Of a stretch of 64,000 bases of DNA, positions 44,074 to 53,600 are shown one piece after another. The position numbers were made by a program, and so were the translations under genes. Every line of letters starts with the position of its first letter. The stretch's first letter is position 1. Under the pieces are notes generated by a model. The model was not told the DNA's origin. It ran no database searches and worked only from the letters and a program-made list of their open reading frames with translations. Source of the DNA: Porodaedalea pini (Eukaryota; Basidiomycota; Agaricomycetes; Hymenochaetales; Hymenochaetaceae); contig NBAY01000006.1 of the NCBI GenBank assembly GCA_002794775.1, forward strand, positions 744,001 through 808,000, written 5' to 3'.

Positions 44074-44241
44074 TCACATTTCGTCCTGTACTACTCTTTA
44101 TGTTTTGTATAATTATCGGCATTATGCTCGTTTGCGATGCCTCATCCTCACGAATTTCAGGATAGGACAGTCAAGTAAGGTCAATTACAGTATGCTTTGC
44201 GTTTTCGTCTACATCCTATATGCGCAAGGCGAGTGAACCAT

Positions 44242-46342
44242 CTATCGAGCTTGCACATAATCATCAATACGCAGAAGTAGGCATACGGTCTCTGTCGCGA
44301 GCTCAAGCGCGCTCGTCGAGACCAGAAGCGGCTGCACGACGTCTTCTTCTAGAATATTCGAGATTAGACCCTGGACGCAAAAAAAGCAAACCAACGAGTT
44401 GTTCATTCAGTTCAAGTACCTAAAGTAGATAAGTAGTGGTATAGGACACTCACAGTCCGCACGTTGATCCCGGCGTTGCGCTCGCCGAGTGCGTGTCGGT
44501 TCCGCAGCTCCGTGACGATCGCGATGGGGTTCATGCCCGCGTTCTCTGCGAGCGTCGTTGGGATGACTTCGAGAGCGTCGGCGTACGCTTGGAAGCAGTA
44601 AGCCTCCATGCCCTTCAGGGTGTGCGCGTACTGTGAAAGTGCGCGCGAGACGTGGATCTCTGGGGCGCCGCCTCCCGCGATCAGGGCGCTGCAATATCAG
44701 ACAGAACGGAGCAATTTAAGATCCTTGTAAGCAAATTCAAGTCGATGACGGAAGGAAAGCGCGTACCGTTTCTTGACAAGACACCGCACGACGCACAGCG
44801 CATCGTGCAGACTGCGCTCGTTCTCCTCGAGCACAAGCGAGTTCGCGCCCATCGCGAGCACGCTGACCGTCCGGCCTGGGTTCTTCACGCCTGTTATCTT
44901 AACGATCTTCGCGCCGGCCTTGCTCGTCTCCTCAACAAGCTCCGCCTGGCCGAGCTTGTCCTCGGTAAATGCCTCAATGTCCGAAATCGGCTTGCATCCA
45001 AGACTCTTCGAGAGAAACTCGATCTCGTCGCGCTCCACATCCTTGACAACGAGGATCTTGAGCTTCGCGAGGAAGTGCAGCGAGAGGTCCGTGACGGCGT
45101 CGCGCAAGATGGACTTCTGAATGAGCAGCACGTTGCAATTCGCCTTCTTGATCTTTTTGCACAGGTTGAGAAGGTATTGGCGCTCCTCTTTTAAGATTTT
45201 GTCCATTTGGCGGTAGTCATTCACAATGACGGTGTTGTCCATCTGAATAACAGTATCTCAGGTGGCAATTCCATGACCTGAAGAAATTATAGAAGCTCAC
45301 ATCCGGCTTGGGCGCACTAAGTTGGAACTGGATGATACCAATTTTCGCCTTTTCAATACGGGTCGGTCCACCTCCAGCAACAACAACGTTCTGGTTAAGG
45401 ACCACGCCATCGACCAGTTCCGTGTCTTCGATAGTTCCGCCAACTTTCTTTACAATACGGACATCACGGAGATCCACATTTGAGGAGGTCGCTGTGGCAA
45501 GACGCGTAACGGCGGAGACAGCGATGGGGGCCAAGGTAGACGAGTATTGTGATACGATCTATAAAAATTAGCATTTTGTTAGAAATGAAAGCATGGAAAA
45601 GTAGCCACCTTTGAGTATAAGGAGGTAGTCGCGGCACGAAGTAAGTTTGCCCGGTCGCTCAGGTCTACAGGTGTTGAAATCTCGGTCAAGTACTCGACTG
45701 ATTTTACCGCAGCTTTCGTGAACGACTCGGCGATAATCGTCGGATGCATCCCTTTCTCCAACATTTTCTCTGCCGCACCCAGAAGACTTCCAGCTAGGAC
45801 AACAACGGACGTCGTGCCATCGCCAGCCTCGATATCTTGTGCCGCCGACAGATCCACAAGCTGAAGAACGAAATCAGCACGTTGAGTTTACACTATAATG
45901 CAGACAATATGCGTGCCATTTTCGCAGCAGGATGTAATGCTTGGATACTCTTCAAGATAGTCGCGCCGTCGTTCGTGATGATGACCTCGCCTTTCGGCGT
46001 TTGGATCTGAAGACCGTTATAAGGTTGTGATCGCAGAGTCATCTTAGCATATCCGTACCATTTTGTCCATGCCCCTTGGCCCCAACGATGTCCGCACGGC
46101 ATCACTGATAGCTGGTATACCAGTCAAGCTCCACAACCTAGCAGGAAAACTCTCAAGAGATCGAACCTTTCGCAGCCGTCATATTCGACAGTCGTACTTC
46201 CTGCGGTTTGCTCTATGCATTGACGCGTCGTCAGCTTTCAAATACAAGACACTTCGACTACGATGCTAACCTTGTCATTAAAAGCCCTGTTCGCGCCCGT
46301 ATTCGAGCCTCCTACGACTTTTGGCTGCATGGACGTAGACAT
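44242..46342 (-). CDS. CCT4: T-complex chaperonin (CCT) subunit delta
   Basis: A 536-residue subunit of the cytosolic TRiC/CCT chaperonin that folds actin and tubulin. Nine exons: 46271-46342, 46167-46212, 46059-46111, 45917-46006, 45609-45860, 45301-45558, 44767-45242, 44454-44688 and 44242-44370. The ATP site is intact: [30 protein letters not shown] and [13 protein letters not shown]. The Cct4-specific [16 protein letters not shown] and [15 protein letters not shown] are present. The small second exon ([15 protein letters not shown]) was found by looking for the expected SNI-AAKA block and restores normal length. The fourth intron starts with GC (ATG/GCACGC), the only site that joins AAKM to LVDLSAAQD. 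Its start faces UFD1 at 194 bp. Confidence 0.95.
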
Positions 46343-46536
46343 TTTGAGCGCGGACGAGTATCGAGTAACGGGGATGGTAAACGAGCAGACGCGTGAAGAC
46401 AAAGTGAAGGGCGTTTTGTTACCTAAGAGTTACCTCAAAAGGAAGGATGATGTACGCCCGTGTACTGACTTGCGCGTACACTTTGATACTTGTCTCTACA
46501 CTACCATCTCCTCATCTCTCAGCTCTGACAAAGTAT
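46343..46536. promoter_or_regulatory. bidirectional promoter region, CCT4 / UFD1
   Basis: 194 bp between the two start codons. It also contains a chance open frame on the + strand that begins inside CCT4 exon 1 antisense. Both flanking genes are proteostasis factors and could be co-regulated from here. Confidence 0.55.
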
Positions 46537-48213
46537 ATGGCAATGGTATATTTCTTTCTGGTTCACAAATAATGTACCACTAAATATCTGAGCAGTTTGG
46601 AGGAGACGATCCGTTTGGAGACGCAGGGGCCGGTGGCCTGTTTGCTCAACTCGCGCAGTGCGTAAGCCTTGCATTGCAATGAGCCCTGCGACTCATTTTA
46701 TCCGCGCAGGGGATTCGCGGGCGGATTTGGCCCTCAGAGGCGACCTGCTCGATCTTACGATGAATATATGAAGGCATACAGCGTGGCCATGTTGCCTGGA
46801 AAGGAGCGTTCGAATCTGAGTTATGGTGGGAAAAGTGCGTCTACCCCTTCGCCACAAAAAACATACTGATACTTACTTTTCGCTATCAGTTATCATGCCA
46901 CCGTCCGCGCTTGCAAACTTGTCGAACTTAGATATTGAGTCGCCATGGATGTTCAAGCTCAGCAATCCGACTAACCCTGCCGCCTCGACGCATGCGGGAG
47001 TCCTGGAGTTCATCGCTGAGGAAGGCTGCGTGCATTTACCGTATTGGATGATGAAGACTCTACGACTGAATGAAGGCGATCCAATACGTATCATCGGAGC
47101 GGAGCTCCCGAAGGGCAAGTTTGTGAAGCTTCAGGCTCAGTCCGTACATTTCTTGGAGATCTCTGACCACAAAGCAGTGTACGTAACTCTCCTATATGCT
47201 AGATAATCGAGGTTGAACAATTCCTGACAGATTGGAGCATGCTTTGCGGAACTTTGCCGCTTTAACCCAAGGCGATATCATTGAGATCAGCTACAATAGC
47301 ATTGTCTTCGACCTTTTGGTCATGGAAACCGTGCCAGGTGGCGAAGGCATAAACATAATCGACACAGACCTTGAGGTCGACTTTGCGGCTCCTGTCGGAT
47401 ACAAGGAACCCGAGCGACCGAAGGCCGCTCCACCACCAACTATGGCGTCGAAACTCAAGATTGACCTGGCGTCATCTACGCCAGGTTCGTCGAGACCGCC
47501 ATCTTCTTTGTCTGGTGCGTTTGCGGGTGCTTCGACAGGAGAAAGTGCAGTGTCAAAGGGCGGAGAGGCATGGGAGAGTTTTAAAGGGAAGGGAGAAACA
47601 TTGAATGGAAGAAAGACGAAAGGGCGAGGTATCAGTCAAAGAGGCATCGAAAACATGATGGACAACAGCAAAGTCTATCGCACCGAGTATGTTTCTTTTC
47701 GTATTGTGTTAGAAAGTCATCTCCTTATACCGCTTTTTGTTTTACAGCAAGAAACGAATAGTCACAAACGAGACCCTGGATACTGATGCCGTTGTACCCG
47801 CTCCCCTAAATCTTCCGCACGGAAAACTTTTCTTCGGCTTCAGACATGTGCCCTACAACCACCCAGCCGAGCAGGACGTCAACGATGGCTCTGGTGGGTC
47901 CTCCGCCTTCGCAGGCGGCGGGAGTACGCTGTCGGGCCGGGCGCCTGGTAATCCTGCCCCTTCAACAAGCTCGAAGGGCAAAGGAAAGGAAAAGGAGAAC
48001 AAAGTGGACGAGAAGTGGGGAAAGGGCCAGACGCTCAGCAGCGCGGCGTCCCGACGTGTCGCCGATCATGGACCTGTAGGCGCGGGTGGCGCCCGCGTAC
48101 CCCGCCCGTCGGCGCGTAATTCGCGCCCGGCGCAGGTGCAGCGTGAACCCAGTCCGATACCTGACTGGGGAGTCGATTCTGATGACGAACCTATTTACGT
48201 TGACAGCGACTAG
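46537..48213 (+). CDS. UFD1: ubiquitin fusion degradation protein 1 (Ufd1)
   Basis: A 468-residue cofactor of the Cdc48/p97 segregase, which with Npl4 extracts ubiquitinated proteins, for example in ER-associated degradation. Exons are 46537-46545, 46596-46657, 46710-46834, 46890-47178, 47231-47686 and 47748-48213. The Ufd1 double-psi barrel shows YDEYMKAYSVAMLPGKERSN, LSYGGKIIMPPSALANLSNL, ESPWMFKLSNP, LPYWMMKTLRL and GDIIEISYNS. The C-terminal third is Ser/Gly/Lys-rich, containing GKLFFGFRHVPYN and ending in an acidic DSDDEPIYVDSD. The three-codon first exon (MAM) is the weakest call; another start is possible, but FGGDDPFGDAG is a normal Ufd1 beginning. Confidence 0.93.
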
Positions 48214-49378
48214 AATTTCACGGGAAATAGCACTTTGCGGTGCAGAGTGTCGCAAGCAAATATTAAAACACTGCATATGGATCAGAACTCATTGTACATT
48301 ATCTTTTGAATGAACGACAACTCCGAGCCAGTGTTCATGGCATCTTTTTGCGAAACTGAGAGTGGCGTGCTGTCGATGTTGATTCTTTCGGCTATGACAT
48401 CAAACGAGTACGTGAACGGTTCTGTTGGAAATTGACTTGAATATCTATTTAGATATCAGCAACGGCCCTTATGTTCGCATTCCAAGGATTCTTTGTTCTC
48501 GTCCTTTCCTCATCGCAGCCATTTCGTGCAGCTCGGTTTACAAGACAACATGGCGAATCGATACTTTGCATTGTCTTTTTCTTTTTCTTGGCTTTGATCC
48601 AAGTCCATGATGACTGGTACTCCTTGCCAGAGCCTTAACAAGAGACTAATGACAAACTGCAAATCCCTCATAATGAAACATCGTCCTAGCAAAATCACTA
48701 CAATATGTGGTGGAAACTCCGTTGTAACTAAATTATCCTATCTTCTCTCGCCCTCTCGCCCTCTCGCCCTCTTTTCTCTACGAATGCTCACGATGAGCAA
48801 ATGATCAGTGGTCATGATAAAGGATGACCTAACAAACATGCCATCCGACTGTACCGCTGCCTCTCCCTTTCTTCCGAGATCTGCAACCTACATAGTAGAA
48901 AAAATCAATATGTTAATGTCTCTGGAGAGGTTAAGTGATAAAACACTAGTTTAGATTGGTTTTATACTGGACTGTTCGAAATCGGCGTAGTTGTTAGAGC
49001 TTTGAGTAGGATGCTTAAGGCAGAAACCGAACCAACTGAAGGCACAATTGCTAGACATAGAAAGTCGATTGCGAGCCGAAACATGAACGGCAAGACATCG
49101 TCTACACCCCCTTGTATCATTTGCTCTATCTTCCATTGAAGTATCTGTCATCACCATATCTTGAGCCTTCAAGTAAACCTACATGCAAGTGGTTAATCTC
49201 GTGGACTCGCAGTCACGCTGGAAATTCATTTGCTTTAAGGCGTGCGTTGCATATCAGGTGGGTGCAGGTGCGCGTGGGCATACAACATAGACCGAAAGAT
49301 TTTTGGTAGCATGTAGGTAAGAAAGTGACGAAAGCAAGGGAAGGACAAAAGGCGAGAATCCGACAAACAGAAGCACAT
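48214..49378. other. intergenic, no gene recognised
   Basis: About 1.16 kb between UFD1 (+) and RPL26 (-), so a convergent 3' region. It holds a CCCTCTCG triplicate at about 48740-48772 and otherwise only short frames. It is more AT-rich than its surroundings. Confidence 0.45.
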
Positions 49379-50118
49379 TTACTTTTCAATCTGTCAGCAT
49401 CATCGTCACATGTTAAACGGAAGAAAAAGACTCACGTCGACCTCGATGTCATCACCCTTCGTCGTGGCAGTCTTCTTACGGTCCTTGCGGTCGAGGATCG
49501 CGCGGCGGTCCTTGTCGAGCTTGATGGTGGTGATGACGACGTTGGAGGGGTGAATTCCGATGGGTGCGGATGCGCCATTCGACTTGTCGCGCTGTACGCG
49601 GTCGACATGGATGACCCACTTCTTGCGGTACACCTGCGTGACTTTGCCTCACGCCCCTTGTACTTGCCGCGCACGATGCGGACCTCGTCATCTTTGCGGA
49701 TCGGGAGTGCACGGGTCTGGAGATGGATGAAGATGGCTTGAGCATGAAAACTGGAGAGTTGAGGATGAAGAGGTAGAACGCACGTTGTATTTTGAGCGCA
49801 GGTCCTTTGCAAGGGCAGAGGACATGATCTTGCGGCGTACCGAAGACGGCGCGCCGAAGTGCAGCTTGCGCGACTTGCGGCGCGACGACGAGAAGTCTGC
49901 CCAGAGTGCATGTCAGCTCATCGTTCATCATTTGCCTCTCGTATCCGTCCAACATTCAGCCTGCGACGCCATCCACGTCCAATCCTTGCCATCCATCCAG
50001 TCAGAGTCCATCCACCCAATCCAGCTCTTTCCACAATGATTTTCCTGTCCTTTTACACACATACGAACGCCCATTGGGCACAGAAACAGCATAGTGACAT
50101 ACCAGTAGAGGTGATCAT
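49379..50118 (-). CDS. RPL26: 60S ribosomal protein L26 (uL24), one base short
   Basis: A cytosolic large-subunit protein of about 140 residues. Exons are 50103-50118 (only 16 nt), 49784-49896, 49436-49716 and 49379-49390. The sequence gives [56 protein letters not shown], the KOW-motif continuation [40 protein letters not shown] and [18 protein letters not shown], ending IEK. Between GKYKGRE and KVTQVYR one base is missing (near 49646-49649: GAGGCAAAG where the family needs GAGGGCAAAG), and the exon total is one short of a multiple of three. A short first exon followed by a long intron (about 206 nt) is typical of fungal ribosomal protein genes. Confidence 0.9.
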
Positions 50119-50483
50119 CGTGTCTTGAGGGTGTCGGCGTCGTCGGTGTTGTTCCGCGACGTTCAGGACGGCAAGAAACTTTGTCCCGATTCGGTACGCG
50201 TGGCACGTGTTCGAGTCCGGCTGAAGACACTGCACATTTTCTCATACTTTGCAGGCAAAAAGACAGGGAGATCTAGGAATTGAGAGACGTAGATTAAACG
50301 AGTAGTATAAGTTCTTTAACTCATTCAGAAGTAATGTCTAGCCAGCTTCAACTCTGAATACACAACATGTTGTCGAGAGTTTCTCCGATTCGATCCAGTT
50401 CAATACATGACTAAGCTGACGTCGATCTTGGGTCTACTTCCCAATCCAGACCACATATCTTACTTTCCTTACTCTGCTACTCT
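50119..50483. promoter_or_regulatory. divergent upstream region, RPL26 / FRG1
   Basis: 365 bp between two starts facing away from each other. The L26 promoter should lie at the left. Nothing else is recognised. Confidence 0.45.
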
Positions 50484-51561
50484 ATGCCAACCAAGCTCAA
50501 ATTTAAAGGCGACAAGCCTAAGAAGAAGCGCAAGCACACTGATGGTGACGACGGCGAAGAACCTTCTCAGCGCCGCAGACGGCGTGAAGACGACAATGAA
50601 GACGACGAGACGTGGGTGCGGCCAGACAACGTCCAAGAGATTCGCGGGCCCGTGTTTATTGTACATCCTTCTGACCCCGCACCCGTTTGCATCGCGTTTG
50701 ATGCTACGCGAGGGCGAGCAGTAGTCTCTCCGTTAGACAAGGATCGCAGCATGAAGGAAGAAGAAGGAGAAGGAGAAGGAGAAGCGGGAGATGGCGAAGA
50801 GAACAGTAAAGGAAAAGAGAGGGAGGGCGGCGTGCTGTCCCGCACGCCAACGGACGTCTCACAGGTCTGGGTTGCCACACGCGTAGCAGGCGCGGAGTCC
50901 TTGACCCTACGTACGGGAACTGCCTCCGCAACTGGCTCAGGCGAGACCAAGTTCCTCTCATGCGACGAACACGGGCTGGTCTCGGCCTTCCGCGAAGCTC
51001 GAGGGCCGCAGGAGTCCTGGACGCCCGTCGTCTTCCCAGACGGCATGGTCGCATTCCAAAATGTATATGAGAAGTACCTTGGTGTGGATGAGGTTGCGGG
51101 CGGCGCGCGTGCGTTGCGCGGGGACGCGGAAGAGGTCGGTTTCAACGAGCGCTTTTGGGTAAAGGTACAGAGTCGGTATAAGCGCGAGGCAGGTGAGGAG
51201 GAGCGGAAGAAGAAAGAAGGCGAGCGGAAAGCGAAGATAGATGAAGCTGGTACAAAGTGAGTCATGGTGTGTTCCTAGGTGCTTTATATATGCTGAGAAG
51301 ATATGTAGTCATGTCTACCAGGCTTGGGGAGCAGGGAGGTCGGTCACATCGAAGGCTGACAAGGCGGAGGTATGTGGTCTACGCAACTTACTGGTTATAA
51401 GTCAATTAATATTTTTTCTCTAGTTGAAGAAGGCCCGTGAAGAGGGAAAGCTGGCAGAGGCTCTACTTGACCGCAGAGCAAAGTTAAAGAGGTACGAAGC
51501 TCCTCATTTTTTGAAACGAATAAGAGCTGAACGAACGTGTTGTAGTGACCGATTCTGTTGA
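50484..51561 (+). CDS. FRG1: FRG1-like protein
   Basis: A 305-residue nuclear/nucleolar protein of the FRG1 family, a beta-trefoil (fascin-like) protein associated with pre-mRNA splicing complexes. Exons are 50484-51256, 51309-51369, 51424-51491 and 51546-51561. It begins with a Lys-rich nuclear-localisation-like segment (KLKFKGDKPKKKRKH) and acidic stretch. The trefoil blocks VWVATRVAGAESLTLRTGTA, KFLSCDEHGLVSAFREARGP, WTPVV and FQNVYEKYLGVD follow. After the long charged helix come YQAWGAGRSVTSK, KKAREEGKLAEALLDRRAKL and the ending KSDRFC. Compared with animal FRG1 it has an insertion of Glu/Gly-rich residues (about 50755-50830). The second acceptor (51307-51308) was picked to keep YQAWGAG in frame. 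Confidence 0.9.
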
Positions 51562-51745
51562 GATATCTTCTATATCCGCACTGTATAAATTGTCCATATT
51601 GTGCTATGCATGTAAATTTCTATACTGTATATTCGCCCAGCGCGGGTGTAATTCGAACTCAGCGAACTCGACGCGCGACGTGTGCGTGCTGTGTCTCAAG
51701 TTCAACCACGCGGACGCGCTGCGCTGTTTATCCTATAACCTACTT

Positions 51746-53410
51746 ATGCTCAAACATGCCTATGCGATAGCACATACGTGCCATATTCTTCGCCAGCGTG
51801 TTCCTCAGCTCGGCTATTTCATTGCACTCGATCGCCGTTTGTCGAGCACCAGCACAGGCATTGACTCAGACGCTGTCATCGATGAACAAACTCGCGCCAA
51901 CCCAACTCAGAAGAAGGAAACGCAACCTTCAGAATCGAACAATACGCCCGAAGATGAACACTCTTCAGCGAATGTGCAATCAGGCCCTGGCCTTCAGCCG
52001 AACGAGGGGAAGCAGAAGGGCGAGGTAGGAAGGTCGTCCACCTCTGGTTCTTCCAATGGCCAGTCTTCAAAATTGCATTCTCGTCCACCGTTCCCCAGAC
52101 GTACCTCGGATACCAATTCACAATCGCAATCACATTCACAGCCGCGGTCGCAAACGCGGTCCTCTGGACCTGATTCTAGAAATCAAACACAGAGAATCAA
52201 CTTCCCGAGGATGCCTTATTCCAAGACCTCGCGCGGTAAGACGCCGACACCGACGCCTGCACAATCGCAATCGCAGGCGCAGGATCAAGGACGAGTGCAA
52301 GTCCAACCCGAGGAGGACAAACCTCAAAGCTGGAGCGATATAATCAACAATTCGTTCACATCCACGGTCTTTGGCGAGTCTGACGTCGAAAGCACGCTGA
52401 AGGAGGTAGAGGCGTTGATCGCGCAATCACGCTCAGGCGAGGCCCGCGATCGACAAAGGGACGCGCAATCGCGTGCATCTGCCGAGCGCGACGGCGAGCA
52501 GAAGAACGATTCCAAAGCACCCGAGCGACCCGCCGAGACTCGCCGGTCTTCAGAATCAGAAAGGTCTGCATCCTCATTCGCATCACGACCCGCCTCCGCC
52601 AGGCCTTCCCCGTGGTCAATGGTCTTACGCGACGGTCAAGGGACGCTAGTACGGACACGACCACATGTACAAGGACAAGGACAAGGACAGGCTCGGCCCG
52701 AGAGTCATAAATACGAACCTTGGAATTCCAAGGACGTCCAGAGGACGACGCTTTCCGCCTCCGAGGTTGCTGCTTTCGAACGCTTGTTCAAGAAGGTCTG
52801 GAACACAGCCTCGCAATCGGAAAGGTCCAAGGCCCGCGTCGGCGAGCAGAGCGACGACTCCGGAACTCCCGGGCCAAACGACGAAACTCGCCGACCTTCA
52901 GATATGTCCGCATCACGACCCGCTGCCTCCGCCGGATCCTCCTCGCAGTCGAAGACCCGACCGCGGCACAAAAACTCGCGATGGCTCCTGCCCATCCTAC
53001 GAGAGCACGAAGAGTGGCGCACGGTGCGGGTGAGCCGAAACCCGCGCAGCCTCAGCCTCCTCGAAGCAGAGGCGAAGCTGGGCATGGCCTCCAACCTTTG
53101 GAAGAGGAGAGGTGGAAGGGACGCGGGTACGGAGCGATGGCGCCGGAAACAGGCTGCCGACGGCACCAAGAGGGAGCGGGGAGCTGCGGATGAGGGGAAG
53201 GGAGGCAAGATGCGGGGCCAGGAGAAAGAGAGGAGAGGAGAAGGGGGAAAGGAACGGCAGAAAGGAAATAGAGAAGATGGAGGGACGGGACGGGAAGAAG
53301 GAAGAAACCCAGAGGGACAGAGGGAGGGCAAGGACTCGTTCGCACAAATCTGGACCGACTTTGTTCCCCCAGAGGGAAGCAAGGCGAATGAGGGCAGCGA
53401 CAGTGTATAG
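51746..53410 (+). CDS. Q/S/R-rich protein of unknown function, possible mitochondrial targeting
   Basis: A long single-exon frame. I place the start at 51746 (554 residues) because the following segment, MLKHAYAIAHTCHILRQRVP then ALDRRLSST, is basic, lacks acidic residues and resembles a mitochondrial presequence with a cleavage-like RRLSS. The frame extends upstream to 51545, where it overlaps the end of FRG1, which I reject. Most of the protein is low-complexity: Gln/Ser, Thr-Pro and Arg/Ser repeats, then a very charged Lys/Glu/Gly/Arg tail. Two less biased segments may be folded: WSDIINNSFTSTVFGESDVE followed by STLKEVEALIAQS, and LSASEVAAFERLFKKVWNTA. No family is recognised. Reading frame length makes a real gene likely. 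Confidence 0.55.
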   Translation: MLKHAYAIAHTCHILRQRVPQLGYFIALDRRLSSTSTGIDSDAVIDEQTRANPTQKKETQPSESNNTPEDEHSSANVQSGPGLQPNEGKQKGEVGRSSTSGSSNGQSSKLHSRPPFPRRTSDTNSQSQSHSQPRSQTRSSGPDSRNQTQRINFPRMPYSKTSRGKTPTPTPAQSQSQAQDQGRVQVQPEEDKPQSWSDIINNSFTSTVFGESDVESTLKEVEALIAQSRSGEARDRQRDAQSRASAERDGEQKNDSKAPERPAETRRSSESERSASSFASRPASARPSPWSMVLRDGQGTLVRTRPHVQGQGQGQARPESHKYEPWNSKDVQRTTLSASEVAAFERLFKKVWNTASQSERSKARVGEQSDDSGTPGPNDETRRPSDMSASRPAASAGSSSQSKTRPRHKNSRWLLPILREHEEWRTVRVSRNPRSLSLLEAEAKLGMASNLWKRRGGRDAGTERWRRKQAADGTKRERGAADEGKGGKMRGQEKERRGEGGKERQKGNREDGGTGREEGRNPEGQREGKDSFAQIWTDFVPPEGSKANEGSDSV

Positions 53411-53600
53411 TAATACTGACTCGCACATTATCGTAGTGGGCACGGTCGGTAATTATAGTCAGGCAATCTTGTTTGAACGAGCTTTAGCTATACGCTAACT
53501 ATACCACGAGACGGAACAGTGTCGCTCACTCCAATAATCAATACTCTGCTATCATACACAATCTGTCATCTGTCGTTCCAGAATAGGGTATATCACAGTT

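Noticed and set aside
46263..46583. Plus-strand frame of 106 codons ([15 protein letters not shown] and following)
   Set aside because: It looked protein-like, but its start is antisense to CCT4 exon 1 and it cannot be spliced in frame to the UFD1 exons; UFD1 has a better start at 46537.
49897..50102. C/D-box snoRNA in RPL26 intron 1
   Set aside because: ATGATGA and CTGA words occur, but only about 15 bases apart at the 3' end and with no C box near the 5' side, so the required box order is missing.
51545..51745. Upstream extension of the Q/S-rich protein to an ATG at 51545
   Set aside because: That extension overlaps the last exon of FRG1 and codes a Cys/Leu-rich stretch unlike the rest; the ATG at 51746 gives a presequence-like start.
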